The notes beneath the pieces are model-generated. The model was not told the DNA's origin, did no database searches, and saw only the letters and a program-made list of their open reading frames with translations. DNA of 64,000 bases from Streptosporangiaceae bacterium NEAU-GS5 (GTDB taxonomy: Bacteria > Actinomycetota > Actinomycetes > Streptosporangiales > Streptosporangiaceae): assembly GCA_017592665.1 (NCBI GenBank), contig JAGFNW010000010.1:203186-267185 (forward strand), given 5' to 3'. The position numbers and the translations under genes are program-made. This document shows, one piece after another, positions 8,312 through 17,806 of this stretch. Positions within the stretch are counted from its first letter, which is position 1. Each line of letters opens with the position of its first letter.

Positions 8312-9451
8312 TTAGTGCTCGCCCATGCCTTCGGGACGCAGGCGCTCGCCGGTGGTGTAGACGCCTTCCCCGATGTACGGCCTCGGCCGCGGCGACGGCC
8401 CGAGGCCGAGCGGGTCGGCCGGGTCGACGGCGGGCGCTTGAGGCTCGGGCTCGAACTGGTAGGCCGGGCGGCCGGGGATGGGCGAGGGGAACTGGTATAC
8501 CGGCTCGTCGGCCGGCCGCCGCTGGTGCTGTTGCTGCGGCTGGTAGCCGCCGCCGTGCTGGTAGGTGGGAGGCTCAGCCGGCGGGCCATGGTGGTAGATG
8601 GGCTGGCCGGTCGCGTTGTCGTAGCCGATCGGCTGGGGCGGCCGCTGGTCGTGACCGCGTGGCTCGGGGCGGGCCACGCCGCGTGCCACGAGCACGTCGT
8701 TGGGGCCGAGCGCGGGGGCCGGCGGAATGCCGTACGGGTCGGCGTAGGGGTCCACGACGGGCTGTGGCGAGGTCGGAGCCTGCATAGGGACCGGCTGGGG
8801 CAGCGGAGGCATGTGCTGCGGCGGGAGCCCTTGAGGCGGCATCTGCGGGGGCAGCGGCGGCATCTGCACCGGCGGCATCTGGGGGGCGGCCTGCGCGGCG
8901 GCGGGCATGTGGGGCAGCGGCAGCGGCTGGCCGTACGGATCGGGCTGACCGTAGGGCTCGGGCTGCGCGTAAGGATCGGGCTGACCGTAAGGATCAGGCT
9001 GACCGTAAGGATCAGGCTGGCCGTAGGGATCAGGCTGGCCATACGGGTCGGGGATGGGCAGCGGGGTGGCGGCGGGCCGCGAATACTGGCCCGTGCCGGG
9101 ATAGTCGGGATAGTCAGGCTCGACGCCGTGGGGGCCGGGAGGCGGGTTACGCGGGTCGAACCGGGGATCGCTGCGCGGCAGATCGGCCAAACCGGGGATC
9201 GGAATCTCGCCGGTGCCGGGGTCGTCGTACTGCCCGCCGGCTTCGGCATACCCCTCGTCGAGGGTGTCGATGAGCCGTCCCACATCCTCCATCGGCATGC
9301 GGAAACTGGCGGTGCACATCTCGCCCCGCCAGAGGCTGAGCACGAGTGTGCCATCGTGCCAGGTGACCCGCAGCACCCGCTCGCGACCTCGAGCGTCGAA
9401 GAAAACCTCGCCGAACGAGGGCAGTGGGACAACTTCTGACATGCCAGACAT
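8312..9451 (-). CDS. Uncharacterised protein with proline-rich hexapeptide repeats
   Basis: A 379-residue protein that I do not recognise beyond its layout. The first 90 or so residues look like a small folded domain (VVPLPSFGEVFFDARGRERV, LRVTWHDGTLVLSLWRGEMC, then a DVGRLIDTLDEG helix). The rest is low-complexity, rich in Pro, Gln, Tyr and Gly, with seven tandem PDPYGQ units and further His/Gln/Met/Pro-rich stretches. No signal peptide or membrane helix is seen, so it is probably cytoplasmic. Starts at 9451 (MSGMSE) and 9442 (MSEVV) are both possible. It is divergent from dinG and is probably transcribed alone. Confidence 0.75.
   Translation of the reverse strand: MSGMSEVVPLPSFGEVFFDARGRERVLRVTWHDGTLVLSLWRGEMCTASFRMPMEDVGRLIDTLDEGYAEAGGQYDDPGTGEIPIPGLADLPRSDPRFDPRNPPPGPHGVEPDYPDYPGTGQYSRPAATPLPIPDPYGQPDPYGQPDPYGQPDPYGQPDPYAQPEPYGQPDPYGQPLPLPHMPAAAQAAPQMPPVQMPPLPPQMPPQGLPPQHMPPLPQPVPMQAPTSPQPVVDPYADPYGIPPAPALGPNDVLVARGVARPEPRGHDQRPPQPIGYDNATGQPIYHHGPPAEPPTYQHGGGYQPQQQHQRRPADEPVYQFPSPIPGRPAYQFEPEPQAPAVDPADPLGLGPSPRPRPYIGEGVYTTGERLRPEGMGEH
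8925..9050 (-). repeat. 18-bp tandem repeat, seven units, coding for PDPYGQ
   Basis: Seven in-frame 18-bp units (plus-strand core GGCTGACCGTAAGGATCA) encode PDPYGQ with variants PDPYAQ and PEPYGQ. Two adjacent units are identical, which suggests recent slippage or expansion. Confidence 0.9.
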
Positions 9452-9692
9452 AGTGCCTTTACCTGCCCTTATCCGTCCACTCGACCGGTGGAAAGACGAG
9501 AAAGTATGAGGTTTGTCCGATTTAGGGAGATCTCTGTTGGCCCGTATCCCTGTGGCCAGTGTGCCACGGGTGACCCACCCCGTCCCCCCGAATACAAGGA
9601 TGGACTGAGAGTGCCGAGAAGGACTCGAGAGCGGCGCGGGGGACTCAAGCGGTCGCAGCCCGAATGTCGGTGGCAGCCGGTACGGTTCTTGG

Positions 9693-11819
9693 GTGCCTGA
9701 GAACCGCGAGCTCCCGACCGACCCACCTCCGGCTCTTCCAGCGGTCGAGGAGTTGCTCAAGGCGGCGGTCACCGAGCTCGGCGGCAGCGAGCGCCCGGGT
9801 CAGGTGAAGATGGCCCAGGCCGTTCAAGATTCGCTCGAATCCGGCGATCATCTCGCCGTCCAGGCGGGCACGGGCACCGGCAAGTCCCTGGCCTACCTGA
9901 TCCCGGCCATCCGGCACGCCGCACAGACAGGCAACGCGGTCGTCGTCTCCACGGCCACCATCGCCCTGCAGCGCCAGCTGGTCGACCGCGACCTGCCCCG
10001 CCTGGCCGACGCCCTGGCCGCCGAGCTCCCGGCCAAGCCCGAGTTCGCGATCCTCAAAGGCCGCCGTAACTACCTGTGCCGCTACAAGATGGCCGACGGC
10101 ATGCCGGACGACGAGCCCGACCAGCTGTTCGACCCGCGCGAGGTGAGCGCGACGGGCCGGATGATCCAGCGCATCCAGGAGTGGGCCAACGACACCGAGA
10201 CGGGCGACCGCGACGAGCTCGTCCCCGGGGTGAACGACCAGGCCTGGCGGCAGTTCTCGGTGCACGCGAAGGAGTGCCTGGGCGCGCAGCGCTGCCCCAG
10301 CGGCCCCGAGTGCTTCGCCGAGCTGGCCCGCGAGCGCGCCGGCCGCGCCGACGTCGTGGTCACCAACCACGCGCTGCTGGCCATCGACGCCATGGAAGAC
10401 TTCCCCGTCCTGCCCGAGCACGACATCGTCGTCGTCGACGAGGCCCACGAGCTGGTCGACCGGGTCACCGCCGTGGTCACCGACGAGCTCTCCGAAAACC
10501 TGGTCAACCTGGCCGTCCGGCGAGCGGCCCGGCTCATCGAGCAGGCCGTCACCGACCGCCTCCAGGAGGCCGCCGAAGACCTGGCGGCCCTCCTGTCGGC
10601 CGCTCCCCCCGGCCGCCTCGACGACCTACCGCAGTCGCTCGGCCTCACCCTGGCCCTCGTCCGCGACGCCTCCGCCGCCTGCATCTCGGCCCTCGGCCCC
10701 CGTAACAAGGACAAGGACGATCCCGACAACATCGGGGCCCGCAAGGCCGCCTTCGCCGGCCTCGACGAGGTCCACGGCACGGCCCAGCGCATGCTCGACG
10801 CATTCGCCACCCCTTCTGCCAGCCTCCTCGGCGCCTCCGCCGAAACCGGCCCCGAGTCCGGGCCCGACCCCATGTCGGCCCGCGTGTCGGAGCGAGACCG
10901 AGCCGAGGTCGTCTGGCTTGAGGCCGCCCACGGCCGGATGCCCCCGACCCTGCGCGTGGCCCCGCTCACCGTCGGCGGAATGCTCCGCGACAAGCTCTTC
11001 GGCGACCGCACGGTCGTCCTGACCAGCGCCACCCTCGCCCTCGGCGGCTCCTTCGACGGCATGGCCGCCCAGTGGGGCCTGCCCTCCGACAAGACCGACA
11101 AAGCCAAGAGCGACCGCGGGGGCCTGCCCTCCGACAAGGCCAAAAGCGACCGCGGCTGGAGCGGGCTCGACGTGGGCTCGCCGTTCGACCACCCGCGGAG
11201 CGGCATCCTCTACGTCGCCAAACACCTCCCGCAGCCGGGCCGCGACGGCCTCCCCGAGGCCTATCTCACCGAGATCACCGAGCTCATCGAGGCCGCCGGC
11301 GGGCGCACGCTCGGGCTGTTCTCCTCCATGCGGGCCGCGAAGGCGGCCACAGAGGCCCTGCGCGACCGGCTCGACGTTCCCCTCCTGTGTCAGGGCGACG
11401 ACGCCACCTCCCAGCTGGTCAAGCAGTTCGCGGCCGACCCGGCCACCTGCCTGTTCGGCACGCTGTCGCTGTGGCAGGGCGTCGACGTGCCCGGCCCCTC
11501 GCTCACCTGCGTGATCATCGACAGGATCCCCTTCCCCCGGCCCGACGACCCGCTGGCCTCCGCCCGCCAGCGGCACGTGGCCGCCCGCGGCGGCAACGGC
11601 TTCATGGCGGTCGCCGCCACCCACGCCGCCCTCCTCCTCGCCCAGGGCGCCGGCCGGCTCCTGCGCTCCATGGACGACCGCGGCGTCGTCGCCGTTCTCG
11701 ACCCCCGCCTCGCGACGGCCCGCTACGGCAGCTTCCTCCTCGAGTCCCTGCCCCCCTTCTGGCGCACCACCGACCCCGCCACCGTCCGCGCCGCCCTCCG
11801 CCGCCTCACCACTCCCTAG
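9693..11819 (+). CDS. dinG: ATP-dependent DNA helicase DinG
   Basis: A 708-residue superfamily 2 helicase of the XPD/DinG group, which unwinds 5'-tailed DNA and R-loops during repair and replication. Walker A reads QAGTGTGKSLAY and Walker B VVVDEAHELVD. Four cysteines suited to a 4Fe-4S cluster lie between them: YLCRYK, KECLG, QRCPS and PECFA. The C-terminal helicase domain has LTSATLALGG, SLWQGVDVPGPS and QGAGRLLRS. The GTG at 9693 is just before the conserved N-terminus. An unusual repeat insertion (GLPSDK...SDRG twice) follows AAQW at about residues 462-488. It is convergent with the MOSC gene across a hairpin terminator. Confidence 0.93.
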   Translation: MPENRELPTDPPPALPAVEELLKAAVTELGGSERPGQVKMAQAVQDSLESGDHLAVQAGTGTGKSLAYLIPAIRHAAQTGNAVVVSTATIALQRQLVDRDLPRLADALAAELPAKPEFAILKGRRNYLCRYKMADGMPDDEPDQLFDPREVSATGRMIQRIQEWANDTETGDRDELVPGVNDQAWRQFSVHAKECLGAQRCPSGPECFAELARERAGRADVVVTNHALLAIDAMEDFPVLPEHDIVVVDEAHELVDRVTAVVTDELSENLVNLAVRRAARLIEQAVTDRLQEAAEDLAALLSAAPPGRLDDLPQSLGLTLALVRDASAACISALGPRNKDKDDPDNIGARKAAFAGLDEVHGTAQRMLDAFATPSASLLGASAETGPESGPDPMSARVSERDRAEVVWLEAAHGRMPPTLRVAPLTVGGMLRDKLFGDRTVVLTSATLALGGSFDGMAAQWGLPSDKTDKAKSDRGGLPSDKAKSDRGWSGLDVGSPFDHPRSGILYVAKHLPQPGRDGLPEAYLTEITELIEAAGGRTLGLFSSMRAAKAATEALRDRLDVPLLCQGDDATSQLVKQFAADPATCLFGTLSLWQGVDVPGPSLTCVIIDRIPFPRPDDPLASARQRHVAARGGNGFMAVAATHAALLLAQGAGRLLRSMDDRGVVAVLDPRLATARYGSFLLESLPPFWRTTDPATVRAALRRLTTP
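11076..11156 (+). repeat. In-frame tandem duplication inside dinG
   Basis: A 45-bp unit (11076-11120) is followed by a 36-bp copy (11121-11156) lacking nine internal bases. They encode GLPSDKTDKAKSDRG and GLPSDKAKSDRG. The insert is hydrophilic and probably a surface loop. Confidence 0.85.
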
Positions 11820-11825
11820 CCACCC

Positions 11826-11848
11826 CCCAAGGGCGGCCTATCCTTGGG
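11826..11848. terminator. Hairpin between convergent dinG and MOSC genes
   Basis: CCCAAGG and CCTTGGG form a 7-bp stem with a 9-base loop in the 35-bp gap between two convergent stop codons, as expected for a bidirectional terminator. Confidence 0.65.
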
Positions 11849-11854
11849 CGCGAG

Positions 11855-12688
11855 TCAGCGAGTGGTGATGGGAGCGCCGAGGGTCAGGGTGCCGGGAGCG
11901 TGGGGGCCGAGCGGCGTGAGCCGGATGCCGAACCAGGTTTTACCGTCCCACTTGCGATAGCGGGCGAGAGTGCGCAGCGGCTCCTGGCCTTTGGCGCCGG
12001 TCGCCGGGTCGTAGAGGGTGACCGCGCAGCGGTCGCAGATCTCCGTGACCCGGAAGCGCATCTCACCGATCTTGACCTCGCGCCACCCGTCTTCGGCGAA
12101 AGGCTCAGCGCCCTCGACGATGACGTTGGGACGGAAGCGGGCGATGTCGAGAGGCTCGGGCAGGTCCTCGCCGCGTTCGACGGCGTCTTGGGCGATCCAG
12201 TCGTTGAGCTGCCGCATGGACGACGCCGAGGCGAGCAGGAGCGGCGCATCCCAGGCGAAGCTCACTATCTCGCCCGGGAGCCCACCATGGGCGGGGTCGG
12301 TGGACCGCCGCGCCGGGTCGTCCAACCACACAAGCCGGGCGGTCGTGCCGAGCAGCTTCGTCAACCATGCGTGCGCCTCGTCGGAGGCGAGGACGGCCTC
12401 GTTGAGCCCGGTGTAGCCGACCGGGACGCGTTGCCCGTCCAGCGGCGGTGAGACGGTCAGTTCCGGCAGGCCGTCCGCGCACAGGATCAGGATGTCGCCG
12501 GACAGCGCGGCCGTGACCCGGAGCAGGCGGGAGTGCTCACCTGACCAGAGGTTGTCGCCGCGTTCGTCCACGACCGCCCAGCGGCGGTCACCGACGAGGC
12601 CCCATCGCTCTACGACGGCCCGTTCGACCCGAACCCCCAGCCCAGATTTGAGCGGATATATCCGGATATCAGCCAGCCTCACGAGCAT
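11855..12688 (-). CDS. MOSC domain-containing protein
   Basis: A 277-residue protein with the N-terminal MOSC beta-barrel domain (VRLADIRIYPLKSGLGVRVE) and the C-terminal MOSC domain. The key segment EICDRCAVTLYDPATGAKG contains the conserved cysteine that in MOSC proteins carries or transfers sulfur, and the DPxTG motif. RFRPNVIVEG is also typical. Family members act in molybdenum-cofactor sulfuration or in mARC-type reduction of N-hydroxylated compounds. A role with the molybdoenzyme encoded near 54-58 kb is possible, but there is no direct link in the sequence. Confidence 0.9.
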   Translation of the reverse strand: MLVRLADIRIYPLKSGLGVRVERAVVERWGLVGDRRWAVVDERGDNLWSGEHSRLLRVTAALSGDILILCADGLPELTVSPPLDGQRVPVGYTGLNEAVLASDEAHAWLTKLLGTTARLVWLDDPARRSTDPAHGGLPGEIVSFAWDAPLLLASASSMRQLNDWIAQDAVERGEDLPEPLDIARFRPNVIVEGAEPFAEDGWREVKIGEMRFRVTEICDRCAVTLYDPATGAKGQEPLRTLARYRKWDGKTWFGIRLTPLGPHAPGTLTLGAPITTR

Positions 12689-12761
12689 GAGAGTAATGAG
12701 CCCGCCCGCTTAACACCACCGCACGCCCATAGCGTCGCCGGCTGCTACGGCGGCAGGCCGC

Positions 12762-13649
12762 TCAGCCTGGGCGGCGTCCCCATGCCGAGATCAGCGGCGC
12801 GAGGGTGAGATCGAGCTCGCCGGCATCGACGGCGGCCAGGTGCGCGTCGATCTCGACGTCGTCGGCCAGCCCCGCGGCCAGCAACTCGGCGCGGACCATG
12901 CGCACCGTCGCGGCCTCCAGCCGGTCGCAGGCCACCCCGCCGACCGGGAAGCAACCGGCCGCCGTGACATCGACCAGGCCCGCCGCACGCAACGCCCGCG
13001 GCAGCGTACGGCCAAAGCGCAGATCGGCGCCGCGGCGGGTCATCAACTCCCGGACGGCGCGCCGCAGCCGGTTGGCGCGGCGCTGCGCCGGGCCTACCTC
13101 ATCGAGGCAGGCCAGCGGCTGGAGCTCGGTGTCGGCATCCTCCACCAACAGCCAGCCGCCGGGCCGCAGTGCCGCCACCATCGTCGCCAGCGCCCGGGCA
13201 CGGTCGGGCACGTGAACGAGCACGAGCCGCGCGTGCACCAGGTCGAACGTGCCCGGCTGCGGCGGCGGATCCCCGACGACGTCGTGCCGGAGCACCTCAT
13301 ACGCGCCGTGCGGGTCCAGCCAGGCCGGATTGATGTCCGTGGCCAGCACGTGACCGGTTGGTCCGACGGCCCTGGCGAGCGCCTCGGGAATGCTGGGGCC
13401 TCCGGCACCGACTTCCCAGCAGCGCCAGCCCGCCCCCACTCCCATCCGGTCAAAGTGGCCACGCGTGACACCGTCGAACAGTTCGGCGAGCCACGTGAAC
13501 CGCTCGCCCGCCTCGACCCGGGCGTTGTCGAGCAGGTAGCGGTGATCCGGCGACGGGGGCCCGGACCGCGCGCCGGCAGCATTCACCGGCCCGCCCGCGG
13601 TCGTGTCCGGCTGGGGCCCGGGGTCGACGACGGGCTGCGATGAACTCAT
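12762..13649 (-). CDS. Class I SAM-dependent methyltransferase
   Basis: A 295-residue methyltransferase with a Rossmann fold. Motif I reads CWEVGAGGPSIPEAL and is followed by VLATDINPAWLD and later FDLVHARLVLVHVPDRARAL (motif IV). The preceding segment RYLLDNARVEAGERF is typical of small-molecule methyltransferases. The frame is open to a GTG at 13655, but the ATG at 13649 has GAGG eight bases upstream. It appears monocistronic, about 70 bp from each neighbour. The substrate is unknown. Confidence 0.87.
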   Translation of the reverse strand: MSSSQPVVDPGPQPDTTAGGPVNAAGARSGPPSPDHRYLLDNARVEAGERFTWLAELFDGVTRGHFDRMGVGAGWRCWEVGAGGPSIPEALARAVGPTGHVLATDINPAWLDPHGAYEVLRHDVVGDPPPQPGTFDLVHARLVLVHVPDRARALATMVAALRPGGWLLVEDADTELQPLACLDEVGPAQRRANRLRRAVRELMTRRGADLRFGRTLPRALRAAGLVDVTAAGCFPVGGVACDRLEAATVRMVRAELLAAGLADDVEIDAHLAAVDAGELDLTLAPLISAWGRRPG

Positions 13650-13730
13650 GCCCACATCCTCACGTCCTACCGCGTGCTGTGTCAGCGCGCCACGGGATGA
13701 AACCGGTCACAGCCTGCCAACGGGCAAGCC

Positions 13731-14492
13731 CTAGTCGAAGGGGTGGAGAGCGGGACGTTTGGGGGTGATGTTGTCGCCGGAGGAGGTGCCACGGAGGCGG
13801 CGGGCGATCCAGGGGCCGAAGTGTTCGCGCAGCCACTGGGCGTCCTCGCGGCGCTTCAGGCGCGGGTCGATGACCTCGCGGGCCGGCCAGGTCTTGCGCC
13901 AGCTCTCCTCGCCTCGGGCGCCGATCACATCGAGGACCTTCGCGGCCACCAGCCGATGCCCTTCCTCGTTCATGTGCAGCCGGTCATCGCTCCAGGCCCG
14001 CCAGTCGCGCAGGCCCTGCATCGACCACTGGTCGACGAGGTGGCAGCCGTACAGATCGGCGATGGATCTGATGTGCAGGAAGAACGTGGCGAACTTGCCC
14101 CGGGCGCGGCGCATGATGGGGGTGTCGCGCGGGTCGACGCCGGTGAACAGCAGCACGTCGGCGCCGCTCTCCCGCAGGTCCCGTACGGCTCTCGCCAGCG
14201 TCTTGGCCATCAGGTCGGGATCGCTGCCCGGCCGGAGGAGGTCGTTTCCGCCCGCGCACAGGCTGACCAGGTCGGCCCGCATGGCCACGGCGACCGGCAC
14301 CTGATCGCGGACGATCTGCTCGAGCAGCCTCCCCCGCACCGCGAGGTTGGCGTAGCGGAATCCCGGCTCGAGCTCGGCCAGCCGTTCGGCCACGCGGTCG
14401 GCCCAGCCGCGGAAACGGCCGTCAGGCCCGGGATCGTTGAGTCCCTCGGTGAAACTGTCACCAACTGCGACAAAAGACGTGTATTTCATCAT
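13731..14492 (-). CDS. SGNH/GDSL-family hydrolase
   Basis: A 253-residue esterase/lipase-type hydrolase. The four family blocks are visible: catalytic Ser in [12 protein letters not shown], the block II glycine, [12 protein letters not shown] (block III) and [12 protein letters not shown] with the Asp-His pair (block V). No signal peptide is present, so it is probably cytoplasmic. Its ATG overlaps the stop of aroQ by four bases (ATGA), making it the last gene of the shikimate run. Why an esterase is coupled to this pathway is not clear. Confidence 0.9.
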   Translation of the reverse strand: MMKYTSFVAVGDSFTEGLNDPGPDGRFRGWADRVAERLAELEPGFRYANLAVRGRLLEQIVRDQVPVAVAMRADLVSLCAGGNDLLRPGSDPDLMAKTLARAVRDLRESGADVLLFTGVDPRDTPIMRRARGKFATFFLHIRSIADLYGCHLVDQWSMQGLRDWRAWSDDRLHMNEEGHRLVAAKVLDVIGARGEESWRKTWPAREVIDPRLKRREDAQWLREHFGPWIARRLRGTSSGDNITPKRPALHPFD

Positions 14493-14923
14493 CCATCAGT
14501 ATCGGCGATGGCCCGGAGCGCCAGAACATACGACTGGAGCCCGAAGCCGGCGATGGTGCCGGTGGCGACGGCCGAGACGACCGAGGTGTGCCGGAACTCC
14601 TCGCGCGCGCTCGGGTTCGAGATGTGGACCTCGATGAGCGGCGCGGTCTTCTGGGCGATCGCGTCCCGCAGGGCGTACGAGTAATGGGTGAAGGCGGCCG
14701 GATTGAGCACGACCGGGGTGCGGCCGTCGGCCGCCTCGTGAAGCCAGTGCACGAGCTCGGCCTCGTCGTCGGTCTGCCGCACGTCGACGTGCAGGCCGAG
14801 CTCGCGCCCGGTCTCGCGGCACAGGTGCGCCAGGTCGTCGAAGGTCTGCGCGCCGTAGACGTCGGGCTCGCGGGTGCCGAGCCGGCTCAGGTTGGGGCCG
14901 TTCAGGACGAGTACGTTTTTCAT
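14489..14923 (-). CDS. aroQ: 3-dehydroquinate dehydratase, type II
   Basis: A 144-residue enzyme catalysing the third shikimate step, dehydration of 3-dehydroquinate to 3-dehydroshikimate. Type II hallmarks are present: [21 protein letters not shown], the [13 protein letters not shown] segment and [15 protein letters not shown] with the active-site histidine. The length is normal for the dodecameric enzyme. Start and stop codons overlap aroB and the SGNH gene by four bases each, so translation is coupled along the run. Confidence 0.95.
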   Translation of the reverse strand: MKNVLVLNGPNLSRLGTREPDVYGAQTFDDLAHLCRETGRELGLHVDVRQTDDEAELVHWLHEAADGRTPVVLNPAAFTHYSYALRDAIAQKTAPLIEVHISNPSAREEFRHTSVVSAVATGTIAGFGLQSYVLALRAIADTDG

Positions 14924-15996
14924 CGGCCCACCTCGTAGTAAGCGGCTTCCAGCAGTTCCTCGGACGGATCCACAAGGCGCGACGGCTTGCCGATCGCGTC
15001 GAGGACGACGAATCGCAGCACGGCCCCGCGGCTCTTCTTGTCGACGCGCATGTGGTCGCGGAGCTCGGGCCAGGCTTCCCGCCGATAGGCGGTGGGAAGG
15101 CCGACGGACGTGAGAATGGATCTTGTGCGGTCCACGACGTCGTCGCCCACGCGGCCGGCGAGCCTGGCCAGCTCGGCCGCATAGACCATGCCGATGGCGA
15201 CGGCCTCGCCGTGCCTGATCCGGAACTCCTCCACCCGCTCGATCGCGTGCCCGAGGGTGTGCCCGTAGTTGAGGATCTCCCGCAGCCCGCTCTCGCGCAG
15301 ATCGGCGCCGACCACGTCGGCCTTGATCTGGATCTTCCGCTCGATGAGCTGCCGGGTGTGCTCGCCCTCGGGCGTACAGGCGCCTTCGGGGTCGTCCTCG
15401 ATCAACATGAGGATGGTCGGGTCGGCGATGAACCCGCCTTTGACGATCTCGGCGAGACCGGCCACATAGTCCGGCCGGGGGACGCTGACCAGCGTGGCCA
15501 GGTCGCACAGCACCCCGGCAGGCGGATGGAAGGAGCCGACGAGGTTCTTGCCTTCGGGCGTGTTGATGCCGGTCTTGCCGCCGACGGCCGCGTCGACCAT
15601 GCCGAGCAGCGTCGTCGGGACGTTGACCAGCTGGACGCCGCGCAGCCAGGTCGCGGCCGCGAACCCGGCGAGGTCGGTGGTCGCGCCGCCGCCGACGCCG
15701 ACGACCGCGTCGCTCCTGGTCAGCCCGAACCGTCCGAACGCCGACCACAGCTCGGCCGCCACCTGCGACGTCTTGGCCTGCTCGCCGTCGGGCACGGGCA
15801 GCGCCACGATCTCGAGGCCGGCCGCCTCGATCACGCCGCACACGGGGCGCGCGATCTCCGGCAGCGACGCGGGGTGCACCACGGCGACCGTGCGCACACT
15901 GGGCGACAGCAGCCCGGGCAGCTCGGCGAGCACACCCGTGCCCACCACCACGTCGTACGGCTGGTCGCCCCGGACCCGGATCCGGCTGCTGCTCAC
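14920..15996 (-). CDS. aroB: 3-dehydroquinate synthase
   Basis: A 358-residue NAD- and metal-dependent enzyme making 3-dehydroquinate from DAHP, the second shikimate step. The NAD site ([20 protein letters not shown]) and the lysine-containing [20 protein letters not shown] segment are clear. Metal ligands are expected in [10 protein letters not shown] and [12 protein letters not shown]. It starts at a GTG overlapping the aroK stop by four bases. The order aroK-aroB is the normal actinomycete arrangement. Confidence 0.96.
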   Translation of the reverse strand: MSSSRIRVRGDQPYDVVVGTGVLAELPGLLSPSVRTVAVVHPASLPEIARPVCGVIEAAGLEIVALPVPDGEQAKTSQVAAELWSAFGRFGLTRSDAVVGVGGGATTDLAGFAAATWLRGVQLVNVPTTLLGMVDAAVGGKTGINTPEGKNLVGSFHPPAGVLCDLATLVSVPRPDYVAGLAEIVKGGFIADPTILMLIEDDPEGACTPEGEHTRQLIERKIQIKADVVGADLRESGLREILNYGHTLGHAIERVEEFRIRHGEAVAIGMVYAAELARLAGRVGDDVVDRTRSILTSVGLPTAYRREAWPELRDHMRVDKKSRGAVLRFVVLDAIGKPSRLVDPSEELLEAAYYEVGR

Positions 15997-16502
15997 GCCA
16001 GCCCCTTGACGATCTCCGCGACGATGTCGTCCGGCTCGTGGTCGTCGGTCGCGATCGTGATCGCGGCGAGCCGCTCGTAGATGGGCCTGCGCTCCTCCAT
16101 CAGCGTGCGGAGGCGGCTGCGGGGATTGAGCACGAGCAGCGGCCGCGCCGCGGCCAGCCCCACCCGCCGGACCGCCTGGTCGAGCCCCACCTGCAGGTAT
16201 ACGACGTGGTGCCCAGCCAGCAGCTCCTGCGTCAGCGGGCTGAGGACGGCGCCGCCGCCGAGCGACAGCACGCCGTCGTGGCCGGACAGCGCGTCGCGTA
16301 CGGCTGTCGCCTCCAGCTCCCGGAAACGCTCCTCGCCGTCGTCGACGAACACGTCGCTGACGCTCTTTCCGGCCTTGTCCTCGACGTCGGTGTCGGTGTC
16401 GCGGAAACCGACCCCGAGCCTTTCGGCCAGCAGCCGGCCGACCGTCGTCTTGCCCGATCCTGGCGGGCCGATGAGCACCGCCGCGGGACGCCTCGTTTGC
16501 AT
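15993..16502 (-). CDS. aroK: Shikimate kinase
   Basis: A 169-residue kinase that phosphorylates shikimate at O3 using ATP. Walker A is [12 protein letters not shown], and the shikimate-binding segment reads [26 protein letters not shown] and the lid region ERLAAI/RRPIYE also match. The ATG at 16502 is preferred over the GTG at 16508 because GAGG lies nine bases before the ATG. A 90-bp gap separates it from aroC. Confidence 0.94.
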   Translation of the reverse strand: MQTRRPAAVLIGPPGSGKTTVGRLLAERLGVGFRDTDTDVEDKAGKSVSDVFVDDGEERFRELEATAVRDALSGHDGVLSLGGGAVLSPLTQELLAGHHVVYLQVGLDQAVRRVGLAAARPLLVLNPRSRLRTLMEERRPIYERLAAITIATDDHEPDDIVAEIVKGLA

Positions 16503-16598
16503 GATCACGAACCTCGGTAGCTTGGGAAAGGGAATTCGTGCATGATCACCAACCTGCCGGCCTGCGTGGCGGGAGATCCTGCAAGATCACGCGGGGGG

Positions 16599-17774
16599 TT
16601 ATTTGATGACGAGGGAGGAGAGGTAGCCGGAGAGGTTGCGGGCCACTTCTTCTATGGAGTCGCCGCCGAACTTCTCGATGGCGGCGTCGGCGAGGACGAG
16701 GGCGACCATGGCTTCGGCGACGATGCCGGCGGCCGGGACGGCGCAGACGTCGGAGCGCTCGTGGTGGGCCTTGGCGGCCTCGCCGGTCAGCACGTCGATC
16801 GTGGCGAGCGCGCGCGGCACGGTCGAGATGGGCTTCATGGCGGCGCTCACCCGCAGCGGCTCGCCGTTGGTCATGCCGCCTTCGAGGCCTCCGGCCCGAT
16901 TGGTCACCCGGCGGACGCCATCGTCGTTGACGATCTCGTCGTGCGCCTCCGAGCCGGGCCGGCGGGCCGTCTCGAACCCGTCGCCCACCCCGACACCCTT
17001 GATCGCCTGGATGCCCATGAGGGCTCCGGCCAGCCGGGAGTCAAGCCGCCGATCCCAGTGGGTGTAGCTGCCGAGGCCCGGGGGCAACCCGTAGGCCACG
17101 ACCTCGACGACGCCGCCGAGCGTGTCGGCGTCCTTGTGGGCCTTGTCGATCGCGGCGATCATCGCGGCGCTGCCCTCGGGATCGAGGCAGCGGACCGGGT
17201 CGGCGTCGATGGCGTCGCGATCCTCGGGCCGGGGCAGCTCGCGGGACGGCGTCACGGCCGGGCCGATCGACACGACGTGGCTGACGATCTCGATGCCGAG
17301 CGCCTGCCGCAGGAACCGGCGGGCCACCTCGCCGAGCGCGACCCGGGCGGCCGTCTCACGCGCGCTGGCCCGGTCGAGGACGGGCCGGGCGTCGTCGAAA
17401 CCGTATTTCTGCATGCCGGCCAGGTCGGCGTGGCCGGGACGCGGCCGGGACCGCGGGGCGTTGCGCGCCAGGCCTTCCAGAATCGCGGGGTCGACGGGGT
17501 CGGCCCCCATCACCTGCTCCCACTTGGGCCACTCGGTGTTGCCGATGCGGATGGCGACCGGGGAGCCGATGGTGCGGCCGTGCCGCACGCCGCCGACGAC
17601 CGTCACGACGTCCTGCTCGAACTTCATCCGCGCGCCGCGGCCGTAGCCGAGCCGGCGTCGCGCCAGCGCCTCGTCGATGGCGGACGTGGTCACCTCGACC
17701 CCGGCGGGCAGGCCCTCCATGATCGCGACGAGCTCGGGGCCGTGCGACTCCCCTGCGGTCAACCAGCGCAACAT
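16599..17774 (-). CDS. aroC: Chorismate synthase
   Basis: A 391-residue flavin-dependent lyase that makes chorismate from EPSP, the last common aromatic step. Signatures are [18 protein letters not shown] at the start, the [10 protein letters not shown] segment, [14 protein letters not shown] and the [14 protein letters not shown] active-site stretch. The ATG at 17774 and a GTG six bases earlier are both possible. The prepilin peptidase gene lies 32 bp upstream, a neighbourhood conserved in many actinomycetes. Confidence 0.96.
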   Translation of the reverse strand: MLRWLTAGESHGPELVAIMEGLPAGVEVTTSAIDEALARRRLGYGRGARMKFEQDVVTVVGGVRHGRTIGSPVAIRIGNTEWPKWEQVMGADPVDPAILEGLARNAPRSRPRPGHADLAGMQKYGFDDARPVLDRASARETAARVALGEVARRFLRQALGIEIVSHVVSIGPAVTPSRELPRPEDRDAIDADPVRCLDPEGSAAMIAAIDKAHKDADTLGGVVEVVAYGLPPGLGSYTHWDRRLDSRLAGALMGIQAIKGVGVGDGFETARRPGSEAHDEIVNDDGVRRVTNRAGGLEGGMTNGEPLRVSAAMKPISTVPRALATIDVLTGEAAKAHHERSDVCAVPAAGIVAEAMVALVLADAAIEKFGGDSIEEVARNLSGYLSSLVIK

Positions 17775-17806
17775 GGACACAAGTCTTCCACGCCCGGGGC
17801 GGTGGG

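Noticed and set aside
6929..9439. Plus-strand open frame of 836 codons opposite the antiporter and repeat protein
   Set aside because: It spans two real minus-strand genes and is rich in Arg/His/Gln/Asp with no domain.
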